Shown here: positions 8,909 to 17,699 of the stretch, piece by piece
Layout of the letters: every line of letters begins with the position of its first letter
Position numbering within the stretch: the first letter of the stretch is position 1
DNA from: Sphingomonas aerolata
Lineage (GTDB): Bacteria > Pseudomonadota > Alphaproteobacteria > Sphingomonadales > Sphingomonadaceae
NCBI RefSeq assembly: GCF_003046295.1
Contig: NZ_PZZN01000001.1
Coordinates: forward strand, 124,001 to 188,000
Length of the DNA stretch: 64,000 nucleotides
Reading direction: 5' to 3'
Program-made: the position numbers and the translations under genes
Notes under the pieces: generated by a model
Databases searched by the model: none
Seen by the model: only the letters and a program-made list of their open reading frames with translations
Told to the model about the DNA's origin: nothing

Positions 8909-9463
8909 ATGTCCGTCATGTCCGACCGCTGGATTCGCGAACGCGCGCTGGGCGATGCGATGATCGAGCCATTTCACGAGGCGCAGCGCCGCGATGGCTG
9001 TATCAGCTACGGGCTGTCCTCCTATGGCTATGACGCGCGCGTCGCCGACGAGTTCAAGATCTTCACCAATGTCGACAGTGCGATCGTCGATCCGAAGAAT
9101 TTCGACGCGAACAGCTTCGTCGACCGCAAGACGGATGTCTGCATCATCCCGCCGAACAGCTTTGCGCTGGCGCGGACGGTCGAATATTTTCGCATTCCGC
9201 GTGACACGCTGGTGATCTGTCTGGGCAAATCGACCTATGCGCGCTGCGGGATCATCGTCAACGTGACCCCGCTCGAACCCGAATGGGAGGGCCATGTGAC
9301 GCTCGAATTCTCGAACACCACGCCGCTGCCCGCGAAGATATACGCGAACGAGGGCGCCTGCCAGTTCCTGTTCCTGCGCGGCAATGAGCCGTGCGAGATC
9401 AGCTATGCCGACCGCGCGGGCAAATATATGGGCCAGCGCGGGGTCACCCTGCCCCGGCTCTGA
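8909..9463 (+). CDS. dcd: dCTP deaminase
   Basis: A 184-residue homotrimeric enzyme converting dCTP to dUTP, supplying dUMP for thymidylate synthesis. Diagnostic segments are [12 protein letters not shown] near the N-terminus, the [10 protein letters not shown] loop, and [18 protein letters not shown], which includes the catalytic glutamate in [18 protein letters not shown] ribosome-binding site lies about nine bases before the ATG at 8909; a second ATG three codons later is also possible. It is divergent from the porin gene and followed by a strong inverted repeat. Confidence 0.95.
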   Translation: MSVMSDRWIRERALGDAMIEPFHEAQRRDGCISYGLSSYGYDARVADEFKIFTNVDSAIVDPKNFDANSFVDRKTDVCIIPPNSFALARTVEYFRIPRDTLVICLGKSTYARCGIIVNVTPLEPEWEGHVTLEFSNTTPLPAKIYANEGACQFLFLRGNEPCEISYADRAGKYMGQRGVTLPRL

Positions 9464-9471
9464 CCGCCTCA

Positions 9472-9497
9472 GGCGTCGACCGCACGAGGTCGACGCC
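9472..9497. terminator. Inverted repeat between dcd and TPR gene
   Basis: A perfect 10-bp stem, 9472-9481 with 9488-9497 (GGCGTCGACC and its complement), and a six-base loop. It starts a few bases after the dcd stop, between convergent genes. There is no T-run on either side, so if it ends transcription it is atypical. Confidence 0.45.
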
Positions 9498-9556
9498 GGC
9501 TCTGACTCACTACCGGAACCACAGAACCGGCGTCGGACGAGCGCAACGGCCTTCGT

Positions 9557-9904
9557 TTAGCGCGTGGCGATCTGTACCGGGGCCACGCCGAGCGCGCGTC
9601 GTGCCAGATCATGCGACGAGGCCACCGCACCCGAGGGAAGGTCCATCGCGATGTCGCGGCGTTCGAGCACGCGCTTGTACAGCGCCCGTGCGTCCGCCTC
9701 GCGCCCCGTCCGCCGGTAAACCGCGGCAAGGTTGAGCATCAGTTCGGGGCGACCCGGATAGACCGCCTGCTCTGCCAGGATATGGCGTTCGGCCGCGGCC
9801 AGATCGCCCGACACGATCGCCTGATAGCCATTCTGATCCGCCGCGAGCGCCGGTGCTGCCGCGCCGACAAGGGCAAGAACTACAAAGCCGAATTTGCGCA
9901 TCAT
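9557..9904 (-). CDS. Small secreted TPR-repeat protein
   Basis: A 115-residue protein with a clear Sec signal peptide (MMRKFGFVVLALVGAAAPALAA). The remainder contains about one and a half tetratricopeptide units: GYQAIVSGDLAAAERHILAE and PELMLNLAAVYRRTGREADA. TPR units mediate protein-protein contacts, and the signal places it in the periplasm. I do not recognise the specific family beyond this; partner and role are unknown. It stands alone between dcd and the tonB operon. Confidence 0.72.
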   Translation of the reverse strand: MMRKFGFVVLALVGAAAPALAADQNGYQAIVSGDLAAAERHILAEQAVYPGRPELMLNLAAVYRRTGREADARALYKRVLERRDIAMDLPSGAVASSHDLARRALGVAPVQIATR

Positions 9905-10081
9905 CCCGTCTCCATCGCCCTTCTGAGTCGAAAGGTTTCACTTTTGTGACACGGTTGTGTCACTTCGATGACTGTGGCGCAATATGGGATTTTTACGGAT
10001 ATTGCCCTGGTAAGGCCGTGAGGTGCGCGCGCGGCATGCCGGCGCTCTTTCCGCCCCCGGTGTCATGGACGTCGGACATGC

Positions 10082-10110
10082 AAAAGGGGCGGCCCTTGCG
10101 GACCGCCCCT
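10082..10110 (-). terminator. Rho-independent terminator of the tonB-exb operon
   Basis: The stem is formed by 10085-10092 and 10103-10110 (AGGGGCGG and its complement) with a ten-base loop; on the minus strand it is followed by TTTT. It lies 28 bases beyond the last exbD stop. Confidence 0.75.
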
Positions 10111-10137
10111 GGCATCGTATCGATCGTGTCGCGTGAC

Positions 10138-10566
10138 TTAGAAGTCGTTGCGATACTGCTCGTTACCGATGAAGCCGAGCTTCGTGATCGAAGACCGCTT
10201 CACGACGGCCAGCGTGCGATCGACGACTTCGTACCGCGCCTGCGGGTCCGGCTGGAAGTGAAGTTCCGGCTCGGGGTTCATGCCCGCGGTCTGGTCCAGA
10301 TACTGGCGCAGCGTCACCTCGTCGACCGGCGACCCGTTCCAGGCCACCGTGCCCGATGCGTCGATCGAGATCTTGTTCTTCTCGGGGTCGATCGGGTTCT
10401 GCGGCGGGTTCTTGCTGTTGACCGGAAGGTCGACCTTGACCGCGTGCGTCTGGATCGGGATCGTGATGATGAACATGATGAGGAGAACGAGCAGGACGTC
10501 GATCAACGGCGTCATGTTCATTTCCATCATCGGCCCGTCATCTTCTTTGCCGCCGCCCATTGCCAT
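10138..10566 (-). CDS. exbD: ExbD/TolR family biopolymer transport protein (second copy)
   Basis: A 142-residue inner-membrane protein with one N-terminal transmembrane helix (about residues 19-38) and a periplasmic domain. The helix carries the conserved proton-channel aspartate D23 in MNMTPLIDVLLVLL. ExbD works with ExbB to convert proton-motive force into TonB movement that drives outer-membrane transporters. It is the last gene of a tonB-exbB-exbD-exbD operon. Sequence differs clearly from the upstream exbD, so the pair is not a recent duplication and may form a hetero-dimer. Confidence 0.9.
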   Translation of the reverse strand: MAMGGGKEDDGPMMEMNMTPLIDVLLVLLIMFIITIPIQTHAVKVDLPVNSKNPPQNPIDPEKNKISIDASGTVAWNGSPVDEVTLRQYLDQTAGMNPEPELHFQPDPQARYEVVDRTLAVVKRSSITKLGFIGNEQYRNDF

Positions 10567-10599
10567 TCTATACTACTCCTAAATACGTCCGAGCGATCG

Positions 10600-11079
10600 T
10601 CAGCGTTCGGTGGTGCCGCCGGGAGGCGGCTCGGAGATGAAGCCGACGCGGGCGAAGCCGGCGCGCTGCATCGTGTAGATCGTGCCGCCGATGCACTTGT
10701 AGGGCGTGTTCACGTCGCCGCGAATATGCGCCTCGGGCAGCTCAAGACCTGCGGCATTCACGCCACCCTGACGGTCGATCTCGGTCTTCAGCTTGGCGAC
10801 CGCGCGATCGAGCAGCTCGGTCGAGGTGACCGGGGTCATGTTCCAATACACTGCACAGCTACCATCGCCATTTGTCGTCACCGACAGCGAGACATTTTCG
10901 GGCTTGGTCGTGGTCGGATCAAATTTGACCTCGGGGAGCTTCAGCTGCACCGCCTGGACCGCGACGGTCGTCGTCACCAGAAAGATGATCAGGAGCACGA
11001 GCATGACGTCGACCAGCGGCGTCGTATTGATGTCCGATATCGATTTCTCGGTGGAATCGCCACCAACACTCATCGCCAT
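10600..11079 (-). CDS. exbD: ExbD/TolR family biopolymer transport protein (first copy)
   Basis: A 159-residue protein with one transmembrane helix containing D24 in DINTTPLVDVMLVLLIIFL, the residue needed for proton flow in the ExbB-ExbD motor. The periplasmic domain is longer than in the second copy and holds two cysteines (GSCAVYWN and YKCIGG) that could form a disulfide. Its tail is Pro/Gly/Thr-rich. It is separated from exbB by 92 bases holding a small hairpin, and from the next exbD by 33 bases. Confidence 0.9.
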   Translation of the reverse strand: MAMSVGGDSTEKSISDINTTPLVDVMLVLLIIFLVTTTVAVQAVQLKLPEVKFDPTTTKPENVSLSVTTNGDGSCAVYWNMTPVTSTELLDRAVAKLKTEIDRQGGVNAAGLELPEAHIRGDVNTPYKCIGGTIYTMQRAGFARVGFISEPPPGGTTER

Positions 11080-11136
11080 GTGCGAACTATCCTATTCTTT
11101 TATCGCCACCGGCACCGCCGGCGGGAAGGAAGCGGA

Positions 11137-11154
11137 GCTGCCGCGAACGGCAGC
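11137..11154. other. Small hairpin between exbB and exbD
   Basis: A perfect 7-bp stem (11137-11143 with 11148-11154) closes a CGAA loop in the exbB-exbD spacer. There is no T-run, so it is more likely an mRNA stability or processing element than a terminator. Confidence 0.4.
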
Positions 11155-11171
11155 CCCGCCTTTCTCGCGTC

Positions 11172-11966
11172 TTAGTTAGCGCGCGGCACGCCACCGGTCT
11201 GACCGGCAGTCGTGGTCGCCGTAGCAGGCTTGGCCACAACCGGCTTGACGCCCGAAGCGGTGATCGGACGCACGGCACCGTTCGATGCCAGGAAGCCGAG
11301 CACGTCGTTCGAGAAGGCCGACAGGTCCTCTGCGATCGACTTGTTGCGACGCTGCAGCCAGTTGTACGACAGCACGGCAGGAACCGCGACGACGAGACCC
11401 AGTGCGGTCATGATCAGTGCTTCACCGACCGGCCCTGCGACCTTGTCGATCGATGCCTGACCCGATGCACCGATCTTCACGAGTGCGCGGTAGATGCCGA
11501 TAACCGTACCGAACAGACCGATGAACGGCGAAACCGAACCGACCGTTGCGAGGAAGGCGAGACCGCCACCCAGCTTCGAGTTGATCGCAGCTTCCGAACG
11601 CGCGAGCGAACCGTGCAGCCAGTCATGCGCCTCGACCGGATCGGTCAGCTTCGAATGCTGCTCCTGAGCGGCCAGGCCGTCGTCGACGATCTGCTTGTAG
11701 GCCGAGTTCTTCTCGAGCTTGGCCGAACCTTCGCGAAGGCTGTTCGACGACCAGAAGGCCTGACGGACGCGCTTGCCCTGACCGATGATCTTCTGCTGCT
11801 CGAACAGCTTGGAGAACAGGATGTAGAACGAAACCACCGACATCAGCACCAGAATGCCGAACACGGTCTGGGAGATGAGACCGCCTTCGCGAAGTGCCGC
11901 TTCGAGGCCGTACGGGTTGGCTTCGGCTGCTGCGGGCGCCGCCGCGGCAAGGATAGTGGTGAACAT
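11172..11966 (-). CDS. exbB: ExbB/TolQ/MotA proton-channel protein
   Basis: A 264-residue inner-membrane protein. A hydrophobic N-terminal stretch rich in Ala precedes TM1 (about 31-52); a cytoplasmic loop follows, then TM2 and TM3 around GLAFLATVGSVSPFIGLFGTV and EALIMTALGLVVAVPAVLS. Those two segments are the MotA/TolQ/ExbB signature. The Ala/Thr-rich tail (about 240-264) is probably disordered. It forms the pentameric scaffold around ExbD and energises TonB. It lies 51 bases downstream of tonB. Confidence 0.93.
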   Translation of the reverse strand: MFTTILAAAAPAAAEANPYGLEAALREGGLISQTVFGILVLMSVVSFYILFSKLFEQQKIIGQGKRVRQAFWSSNSLREGSAKLEKNSAYKQIVDDGLAAQEQHSKLTDPVEAHDWLHGSLARSEAAINSKLGGGLAFLATVGSVSPFIGLFGTVIGIYRALVKIGASGQASIDKVAGPVGEALIMTALGLVVAVPAVLSYNWLQRRNKSIAEDLSAFSNDVLGFLASNGAVRPITASGVKPVVAKPATATTTAGQTGGVPRAN

Positions 11967-12017
11967 GGTCGGATGATCCTCTTAAGATTCGTTGGTCTAA
12001 GTGCGCCGAGACGCAGA

Positions 12018-12698
12018 TTAATTTTCCGGCAACGTCCACCGGATACGCTGCGTCGCACTCGAACGCATCGGGTTCCCGGCCTGATCGAGCGCCGGCGAGT
12101 AGCGACCACGTCGCGTCATCGCAGCACAGGCTGCCCGATCGAGAGCAGGCGAACCGCTCGACGACGTCACGGTGCAGTTCTCGACACGACCCTGGGCATT
12201 AATGTCCCAGCGCATCGCGACCGCACCCTGTTCGCCGGCACGGATCGCGCTCGGCGGATAGTCGTCCTGGCTCACCCACGTAGCCGGATTACCCTTGGCG
12301 CCCGCGGCCTTGCTGACCGTCGGTGCTGCTGGCGGGGCCGGCGGCGCTGGCGGCGCGGGAGGCGCCGGCGGTGCCGTTGGCTGGCTCAGCGGGATGATGT
12401 TCGACGTCGTGATCGCCGGAGCGGGCGACGGCGTAACAACGACCGGCGGCGGCACGACGACCGTGGTCGGCGGCGGCGGCAGGTTGGGCTGGTCAGGCGG
12501 CGGCGGCGGGGGCTCGTCGGGCGGAGGCGGCGGTGGCGGCGGCTCCACGTCGAACGTGTTTAACTTTTCGGTGGCCTTTTTCACGTATTGAAACGCGAGG
12601 CCGGTGACGAAAGCATAGCCCAAGGCAGCATGAATCAGCGCGACGATGACGATCGCGACGATTTTGCCTGAGGACATCTTCTGGTCAACATAGGCCAT
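12018..12698 (-). CDS. tonB: TonB energy transducer
   Basis: A 226-residue periplasm-spanning protein. One N-terminal membrane anchor (about residues 11-32), then a proline-rich spacer (PPPPPPPPDEPPPPPPDQ and a run of PPA units), then a C-terminal TonB domain with DDYPPSAIRAGEQGAVAMRW and NPMRSSATQRIRWTLPE. It couples ExbB-ExbD motion to TonB-dependent receptors for iron chelates, vitamins or glycans. It is the first gene of its operon; the 218-base spacer to the divergent gene must hold the promoter, but I could not identify a convincing Fur-type operator. Confidence 0.93.
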   Translation of the reverse strand: MAYVDQKMSSGKIVAIVIVALIHAALGYAFVTGLAFQYVKKATEKLNTFDVEPPPPPPPPDEPPPPPPDQPNLPPPPTTVVVPPPVVVTPSPAPAITTSNIIPLSQPTAPPAPPAPPAPPAPPAAPTVSKAAGAKGNPATWVSQDDYPPSAIRAGEQGAVAMRWDINAQGRVENCTVTSSSGSPALDRAACAAMTRRGRYSPALDQAGNPMRSSATQRIRWTLPEN

Positions 12699-12916
12699 TC
12701 AGCAACGACACTCCCTTATTCTGTCTGCCTTCACGCAGTCGCGCATGGGGGCAGGCGCAACGCAAACGTGTGCCGTGAAGCAAAAATTCCACGCGGCAGT
12801 GCGCAATGTCTATCGCCACGCCATGCGACACGCAAACGCTTTGTCGGACGCAACAAACGTACAAGCGTATGATGGCAATTTTATTTCTGTAACGTTCATG
12901 CGCCATCGCGTAGCTC

Positions 12917-13912
12917 ATGGCGATGATATCCCCACGTTCCATCCCACCGCTCATGACCCTGTTCGCCGTCATCGCCGCGGCCCCGATCGTTGCGCAGACG
13001 GCCCCCCCGCCGCAATCCGTGCCGACCGCGCCGCAGCAAAACAGCGCCGGCGACTCGACGACGCTGACCCCCGAACAGCTTGATCGGCAATGGGAAGGCG
13101 CGCGCGATGCAGCGCCCGCTGGAGCGGCTGGCGCGGGTCCGGCGCAGCCCGCGGCGGCCGACCAAGGCGCGGGCTATGCGGACCTCGCGGATCTCGTTCT
13201 CGCCGCGCCGGTGATCGCCGACGCGACGATTCGCTCGACCGCGCGCATCAAGGGCGCAGAGGCGGCGGATGTCGCACCCGGGCTCGTCCGGTTCTATGTC
13301 GAGGCCGACGTAACCGCGCTGATTCGCGGCAGTGGTGGTGTGGCCCGAAGACTCGGCTATCTGCTTGATGTTGCACCGGATTCCAACGGTCGCCTGCCAA
13401 AGCTGAAAAAGGCGCGGGTGCTGCTGTTTGCACGTACCGCCGGAACATCGACCGCCCAGATCCAGCTCGTCGCGCGCGACGCGCAACGCGACTGGACGCC
13501 GGCCCTCGATGCGCAGGTCCGCCGCATCGCCCGCGAGGTGCTCGCCGCCGACGCGCCGCCCGTCATCACCGGAATCGGCAACGCCTTTCACGTGCCGGGC
13601 GCCCTGCCCGGCGAAGGCGAAACGCAGATCTTCCTGACCACTTCGGATCAGCGTCCCGTCTCGCTGTCGATCCTGCGGCGGCCCGGCGAGCAACCCCGCT
13701 GGGCGGTCGCGCTGAGCGAGATCGTCGACGAGGCCGCAGCCCCTCCGCCGCGTGGTTCGCTGTTGTGGTACCGGCTGGCCTGCGCGCTTCCGGCCGCCAT
13801 GCCGGATCGCAGCGTCGCGTCGATGGCAGCCACCGACGCGGTGATCGCGCGTGAGGATTATCAATTCGTTCTGCGTGCGCTCGGCCCCTGCGGACGTAGC
13901 CCGCGGCGCTGA
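12917..13912 (+). CDS. Secreted hypothetical protein
   Basis: A 331-residue protein with a signal peptide (cleavage near APIVAQ, about residue 27) and a low-complexity Pro/Gln/Ala segment to about residue 80. The rest looks folded and includes ADLVLAAPVIADATIR, RFYVEADVTALIRG and RRLGYLLDVAPDSNGRLPKL. I recognise no named domain; it resembles conserved exported proteins of sphingomonads. It is divergent from tonB, so it might share a regulatory region with it. The ATG at 12917 is used; 12923 is an equally plausible start two codons later. Confidence 0.75.
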   Translation: MAMISPRSIPPLMTLFAVIAAAPIVAQTAPPPQSVPTAPQQNSAGDSTTLTPEQLDRQWEGARDAAPAGAAGAGPAQPAAADQGAGYADLADLVLAAPVIADATIRSTARIKGAEAADVAPGLVRFYVEADVTALIRGSGGVARRLGYLLDVAPDSNGRLPKLKKARVLLFARTAGTSTAQIQLVARDAQRDWTPALDAQVRRIAREVLAADAPPVITGIGNAFHVPGALPGEGETQIFLTTSDQRPVSLSILRRPGEQPRWAVALSEIVDEAAAPPPRGSLLWYRLACALPAAMPDRSVASMAATDAVIAREDYQFVLRALGPCGRSPRR

Positions 13913-13936
13913 CCGGACCGCCGATCAAGGGTCCGC

Positions 13937-14227
13937 TCAGCGGATCTCAAGGATCTGCCCGGTCGTCGACAGGGCGGTCTCTAGGTAGCTGATCGCCGCC
14001 TCGACATCGGCAGCCCGCGCCCCATTATGGGACAGGACGGCGTTGATTCGTGTCACCGGCGCCGCCTCGATCGCGAGCGGCGCGATCGCGGCGCGGGCCT
14101 GGGCGGCAAAAAGCGAATCGCCGCTTTCGCGAATCACGACGACCAGGCTGTCGTCGGTGCCCAGTCGCGGGCGCGCATCGCGCACGCACGCCGCGATATC
14201 GTCACGCTCGCTCAGGTTCAGCCGCAC
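13937..14227 (-). CDS. Small conserved hypothetical downstream of folB
   Basis: A 96-residue soluble protein beginning at a GTG four bases after the folB stop. The alternating pattern in DDSLVVVIRESGDSLFAAQARAAIAPL looks like a beta-alpha unit, and the C-terminal ADVEAAISYLETALSTTGQI is helical. I do not recognise a family with confidence. Translational coupling to folB suggests a linked function, but nothing in the sequence proves a folate role. Confidence 0.6.
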   Translation of the reverse strand: MRLNLSERDDIAACVRDARPRLGTDDSLVVVIRESGDSLFAAQARAAIAPLAIEAAPVTRINAVLSHNGARAADVEAAISYLETALSTTGQILEIR

Positions 14228-14231
14228 GATC

Positions 14232-14603
14232 TCACCGACGATGTCGCACGAGCGTTACGCCGATCGCCTCGCCCGCTTCGGCGATCGCCAGCTTGACGAT
14301 CTTCACCGCGACCCGCTGAACACGCGCGTCCTGCAGGAACAGCGTTTCGCAGATATGGTCGGCAACGGCCTCGATCAGCGTGAAATGCACGCCCGTCGGC
14401 AAGGCCGTGGTCGCGGCATGTTTCAGATCGAGATAGTTTTTCGACGCCGACAAGGGCGTGTCGGGATCGAACCGGCTCGGGCAGGTGAGATCGACGGTGA
14501 GCGAAATCCGCAGCGGCTGGGGCAGATGCGTCTCCTCCGAATAGATTCCGGTGAGCACCTGCACTTCCATGTCGTGCACTTCGAGCTGAAGACTGTCTTG
14601 CAT
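14232..14603 (-). CDS. folB: Dihydroneopterin aldolase
   Basis: A 123-residue FolB-fold protein. FolB cleaves 7,8-dihydroneopterin to 6-hydroxymethyl-dihydropterin in folate synthesis. The features fit: MEVQVLTGIYSEETHLPQPL near the start, YLDLKHAATTALPTG in the middle and HFTLIEAVADHICETLF, with the glutamate (LIEAVA) expected for pterin binding. The C-terminal VKIVKLAIAEAGEAIGV is slightly divergent from the usual VxKPxAI pattern. The start lies about 140 bases from the divergent GNAT gene. Confidence 0.85.
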   Translation of the reverse strand: MQDSLQLEVHDMEVQVLTGIYSEETHLPQPLRISLTVDLTCPSRFDPDTPLSASKNYLDLKHAATTALPTGVHFTLIEAVADHICETLFLQDARVQRVAVKIVKLAIAEAGEAIGVTLVRHRR

Positions 14604-14741
14604 CGCCGCGCTCTAGCAGAGCCGCGACCGTAGGGAAGGCCCGGGGCGGACGCGCCGCTGCGCCGGTTCCGCTTGCGTTCGGCGACGTGCTGCGTAAAGC
14701 GCGCGGCCCCGGACGTTCCTGCGCCGGCGCTGGAGAAGCCG

Positions 14742-15251
14742 GTGTTCGAACTCGTCCCCTTGAACGCCGTCCCGGATGCCGAAGTCGAGGCGCTGCTCGA
14801 CCGCGCGTTCGGGCAGGATCGTCATGGCCGGACCGCCTATATGATCCGCGGCGATGGAATCGCGATCCCGACGCTCAGCTTCGCCGCCGTGTCGGGCGAC
14901 GTGCTGCTGGGCTCGATCCAGTGCTGGCCGATCGCACTCATGACCGCGCAGGCGGCGCTGCCGCTGGTGATGGTCGGCCCGGTCGCGGTCGCGCCGGGGC
15001 ATCAGGGCGACGGCATCGGCCGTGCGCTGGTAGCGCGCGCGCTCGAGGTCGCCGCGGCGAGCGATCTGGGCGACGCGCTGATGCTGATCGGCGATCCGGA
15101 CTATTATGGCCGGTTCTTCGGCTTTTCCGCCGAGCGCACGGGCGCGTGGCAGGCACCGGGTCCGGTCGAACGTCACCGGCTTCTTGCACTGGGCGGGGCC
15201 GTACCCGACGACGCTGGTATGCTTGGCCCGCGCCCAGGCACAGCCGGCTGA
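14742..15251 (+). CDS. GNAT family N-acetyltransferase
   Basis: A 169-residue GNAT-fold acyltransferase. The acetyl-CoA loop is VAPGHQGDGIGRALVARALE (the Q/RxxGxG/A motif), preceded by the strand MVGPVAV. LIGDPDYYGRFFGF is the C-terminal beta strand and helix typical of the YhbS group. The substrate is unknown. I place the start at GTG 14742, which has a GGAG six bases upstream; a TTG at 14673 would add an arginine- and cysteine-rich stretch unlike the family. Confidence 0.82.
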   Translation: MFELVPLNAVPDAEVEALLDRAFGQDRHGRTAYMIRGDGIAIPTLSFAAVSGDVLLGSIQCWPIALMTAQAALPLVMVGPVAVAPGHQGDGIGRALVARALEVAAASDLGDALMLIGDPDYYGRFFGFSAERTGAWQAPGPVERHRLLALGGAVPDDAGMLGPRPGTAG

Positions 15252-15327
15252 CGACGCCGCAGCGCGGCCTGGCGCTTCGCCTGCCGCGAGACTTTACGAG
15301 AGGCCATGCGCACCCTACCTCGCGCTC

Positions 15328-15918
15328 ATGCCTATGGACCCCCTCCCCGATCTTGCCTCGCTGAGCCTCGCCGAAATCGCCCGGCTCGCCGACGAGCAGA
15401 AACTGCCGCCGGTCGACAAATGGAATCCGTCGCATTGTGGCGACAGCGAAATGCGGATCGCGCGCGACGGGACCTGGTATCATCAGGGCACGCCGATCGG
15501 CCGCGAGGCGATGGTCCGACTCTTCTCGACGATCCTCAGGCGCGAGCCATCGGGCGGCTATGTTCTGGTTACCCCGGTCGAGAAGCTCGACATCGTCGTC
15601 GAGGACGTGCCGTTCGTCGCGGTCGAGGTGAAGATCGATGGCGAGGGTCCGGCGACCAGGCTGACCTTCCGGCTCAACACCGGCGACCTCGTCACCGCGG
15701 GGGCCGCGCACCCGATCCGCTTCGTCGAGGATGAAGACGGCCCGCGACCCTATCTGATGGTCCGTGGCGGGATGGAGGCGGTGGTCGCCCGGCCGGTCTA
15801 TTACGAGCTCGCCGACCGCGCGATCGCGGGCGGCGAGTCGCCGGTCGGGCTGTGGAGCGACGGCCAGTTTTTCCCGCTCGAACCCGCGATGCCGTCGCCC
15901 GAAGACATCGCCGCGTGA
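15328..15918 (+). CDS. DUF1285 domain protein
   Basis: A 196-residue soluble protein of the DUF1285 family, widespread in alphaproteobacteria and without an assigned function. The conserved core is PPVDKWNPSHCGDSEMRIARDGTWYHQG-like (seen from about residue 31), then RREPSGGYVLVTPVEKLDI. The C-terminus ends in a WSDGQFFPLE stretch. The ATG at 15328 or 15334 may start it. Its TGA overlaps the GTG start of the next gene, which is a Nudix hydrolase, so the two are likely co-expressed. Confidence 0.85.
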   Translation: MPMDPLPDLASLSLAEIARLADEQKLPPVDKWNPSHCGDSEMRIARDGTWYHQGTPIGREAMVRLFSTILRREPSGGYVLVTPVEKLDIVVEDVPFVAVEVKIDGEGPATRLTFRLNTGDLVTAGAAHPIRFVEDEDGPRPYLMVRGGMEAVVARPVYYELADRAIAGGESPVGLWSDGQFFPLEPAMPSPEDIAA

Positions 15919-16511
15919 CGCTCGCCGATCGGCTGCGCAGCGCGCTGTCGCGGGGTGTCGAACCAGGCATGATCCTGCTGACCGGCGACCGTGACGATAT
16001 CGATCTGCCGCCCGGCGATACGCTGCTGCCCGCGGCAGTGCTGATCGCGGTGACCGATCGTGCCGAACCCGGCGTGATCCTGACCCAGCGTACCGAGACG
16101 ATGCGCAAGCATGCGGGCCAGATCGCCTTTCCCGGCGGCCGGATCGATCCCGGCGAGGATATCGTCACCGCCGCGCTGCGCGAAGCCGAGGAAGAGATTG
16201 CGTTGCCGCGCGACCGCGTGACCGTCATCGGTCAGGCCGATACCTATCGCACCGTCACCGGCTTCCAGGTGACGCCGGTGATCGGCGTCATTCCCCCCGA
16301 CCTCGTGCTCCACCCGAGCGAGGCGGAGGTCGCAAACGTGTTCGAGGTTCCGCTCGAATTCCTGCTCGATTCGGGCAATCATGTCGAAGCCAGCGTCGAG
16401 TGGCAGGGCCATGAGCGGCATTATTACGAGATCATCTGGAACGACCGCCGCATCTGGGGCGCGACCGCGGCGATGATCGTCAATCTGAGGCGACGACTGC
16501 AATGGGCATGA
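15915..16511 (+). CDS. Nudix hydrolase, CoA pyrophosphatase type
   Basis: A 198-residue enzyme with a complete Nudix box, GGRIDPGEDIVTAALREAEEEI, preceded by the MRKHAGQIAFPGG segment that marks the CoA-pyrophosphatase (NudL) subgroup. Such enzymes cleave CoA or related dinucleotides in the cytosol. The start is the GTG at 15915, overlapping the DUF1285 stop (GTGA). Its 3' end overlaps the tRNA nucleotidyltransferase gene by ten bases. Confidence 0.88.
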   Translation: MTLADRLRSALSRGVEPGMILLTGDRDDIDLPPGDTLLPAAVLIAVTDRAEPGVILTQRTETMRKHAGQIAFPGGRIDPGEDIVTAALREAEEEIALPRDRVTVIGQADTYRTVTGFQVTPVIGVIPPDLVLHPSEAEVANVFEVPLEFLLDSGNHVEASVEWQGHERHYYEIIWNDRRIWGATAAMIVNLRRRLQWA

Positions 16512-17695
16512 GCCTTCCCGATGCCGCCTGGCGGACGCGCCCCGGCCTCGCCGCGCTGACCGCCGTGCTGGGCGGGGCGTCGGCGCAGTCGCGGTTCGTC
16601 GGCGGGGCGGTGCGCGACACGCTGCTCGGCTTGGCCCCGGCCGATACCGGCGCGATCGACATCGACATCGCGACGAGCCTCCCCCCGCAGGAGGTGCTCG
16701 AACGGCTCGAGGATGCGCGGATCCGCGCGGTACCGACCGGGCTCGCGCATGGCACGATCACCGCGGTGACCGAGGGGGGAACGGTCGAGATCACGACGCT
16801 GCGCCGCGATGTCGCGACCGATGGGCGGCATGCAACGATCGCCTATACCGATGACTGGCGCGAGGATGCGGCGCGCCGCGATTTCACGATCAACGCGCTC
16901 TACGCCGATCCCGTCAGCGGTGAGATCTTCGACTATTTCGGTGGCCTGGACGATCTGTCCGCAGGGCGCGTGCGCTTCATCGGCGATCCGTTGCAGCGAA
17001 TTGCGGAGGATCATCTGCGGATTCTGCGCTTCTTCCGCTTTCACGCCCGGTTCGGCAGCGAGATCGACGTCGCCGGGCTGGAGGCGTGCACCACCCGCGC
17101 CAACGACCTGATGGCGCTGTCCCGCGAGCGGATCGCCGCCGAACTGCTCAAGCTGCTCGTCGCGGCGCGCGCCGTCGCGGTGATCGCGCTGATGGTCGAG
17201 CGCGGCATCTGGCGCGCGGTGCTGCCCGAGATCGACGCCGACGGGGTCGCGCAGCTGGCCGCGCTGGTCGATCACGAAGATGCCGCCGGCATTGCGCCCG
17301 ATCCGATCAGGCGTCTGGCCGCACTGATCCCCGCCCGCGACGGCGATGTGGTCGCTGCACGGCTGAAACTGTCGAACACCAATCGCAAACGCGTCGTCGC
17401 GGCGACGCAGGGGATTGGCGACGAAGGCCCGCGCGCACTCGCCTATCGCCACGGCGTGGCTGGCGCGATCGACCGGTTGCTGATCGCAGGCGCGGACGTC
17501 GCGCCGATTGCCGACTGGTCGCCGCCGGCATTTCCGATCAGCGGCGGCGCGCTGGTCGAACGCGGCCTGCGCAAGGGGCCCGACGTCGCCGCAATGCGCC
17601 GGCGGATCGAGACTCAGTGGATCGCGGAGGGCTTTCCCGATCAGGCCCGGGTAGATGCGATCGCCGACAAGGCGGTCACCGAAACGCTCGCCTGA
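16502..17695 (+). CDS. cca: CCA tRNA nucleotidyltransferase
   Basis: A 397-residue class II nucleotidyltransferase that adds or repairs the 3' CCA of tRNAs. Head-domain motifs: FVGGAVRDTLLG, the metal-binding DIDIATS, and RRDFTINALYAD. The neck region carries EDHLRILRFFRFHARFG. There is no HD phosphohydrolase motif. Both visible tRNAs in this window already encode CCA, so a repair role dominates for them. ATG 16502 has a GAGG about eleven bases upstream; ATG 16508 (ATGA overlap with the Nudix stop) is an alternative. Confidence 0.93.
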   Translation: MGMSLPDAAWRTRPGLAALTAVLGGASAQSRFVGGAVRDTLLGLAPADTGAIDIDIATSLPPQEVLERLEDARIRAVPTGLAHGTITAVTEGGTVEITTLRRDVATDGRHATIAYTDDWREDAARRDFTINALYADPVSGEIFDYFGGLDDLSAGRVRFIGDPLQRIAEDHLRILRFFRFHARFGSEIDVAGLEACTTRANDLMALSRERIAAELLKLLVAARAVAVIALMVERGIWRAVLPEIDADGVAQLAALVDHEDAAGIAPDPIRRLAALIPARDGDVVAARLKLSNTNRKRVVAATQGIGDEGPRALAYRHGVAGAIDRLLIAGADVAPIADWSPPAFPISGGALVERGLRKGPDVAAMRRRIETQWIAEGFPDQARVDAIADKAVTETLA

Positions 17696-17699
17696 ACCT

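Noticed and set aside
12699..12916. Fur-type operator between tonB and the divergent gene
   Set aside because: I looked for a 19-bp AT-rich palindrome and found only weak partial matches.
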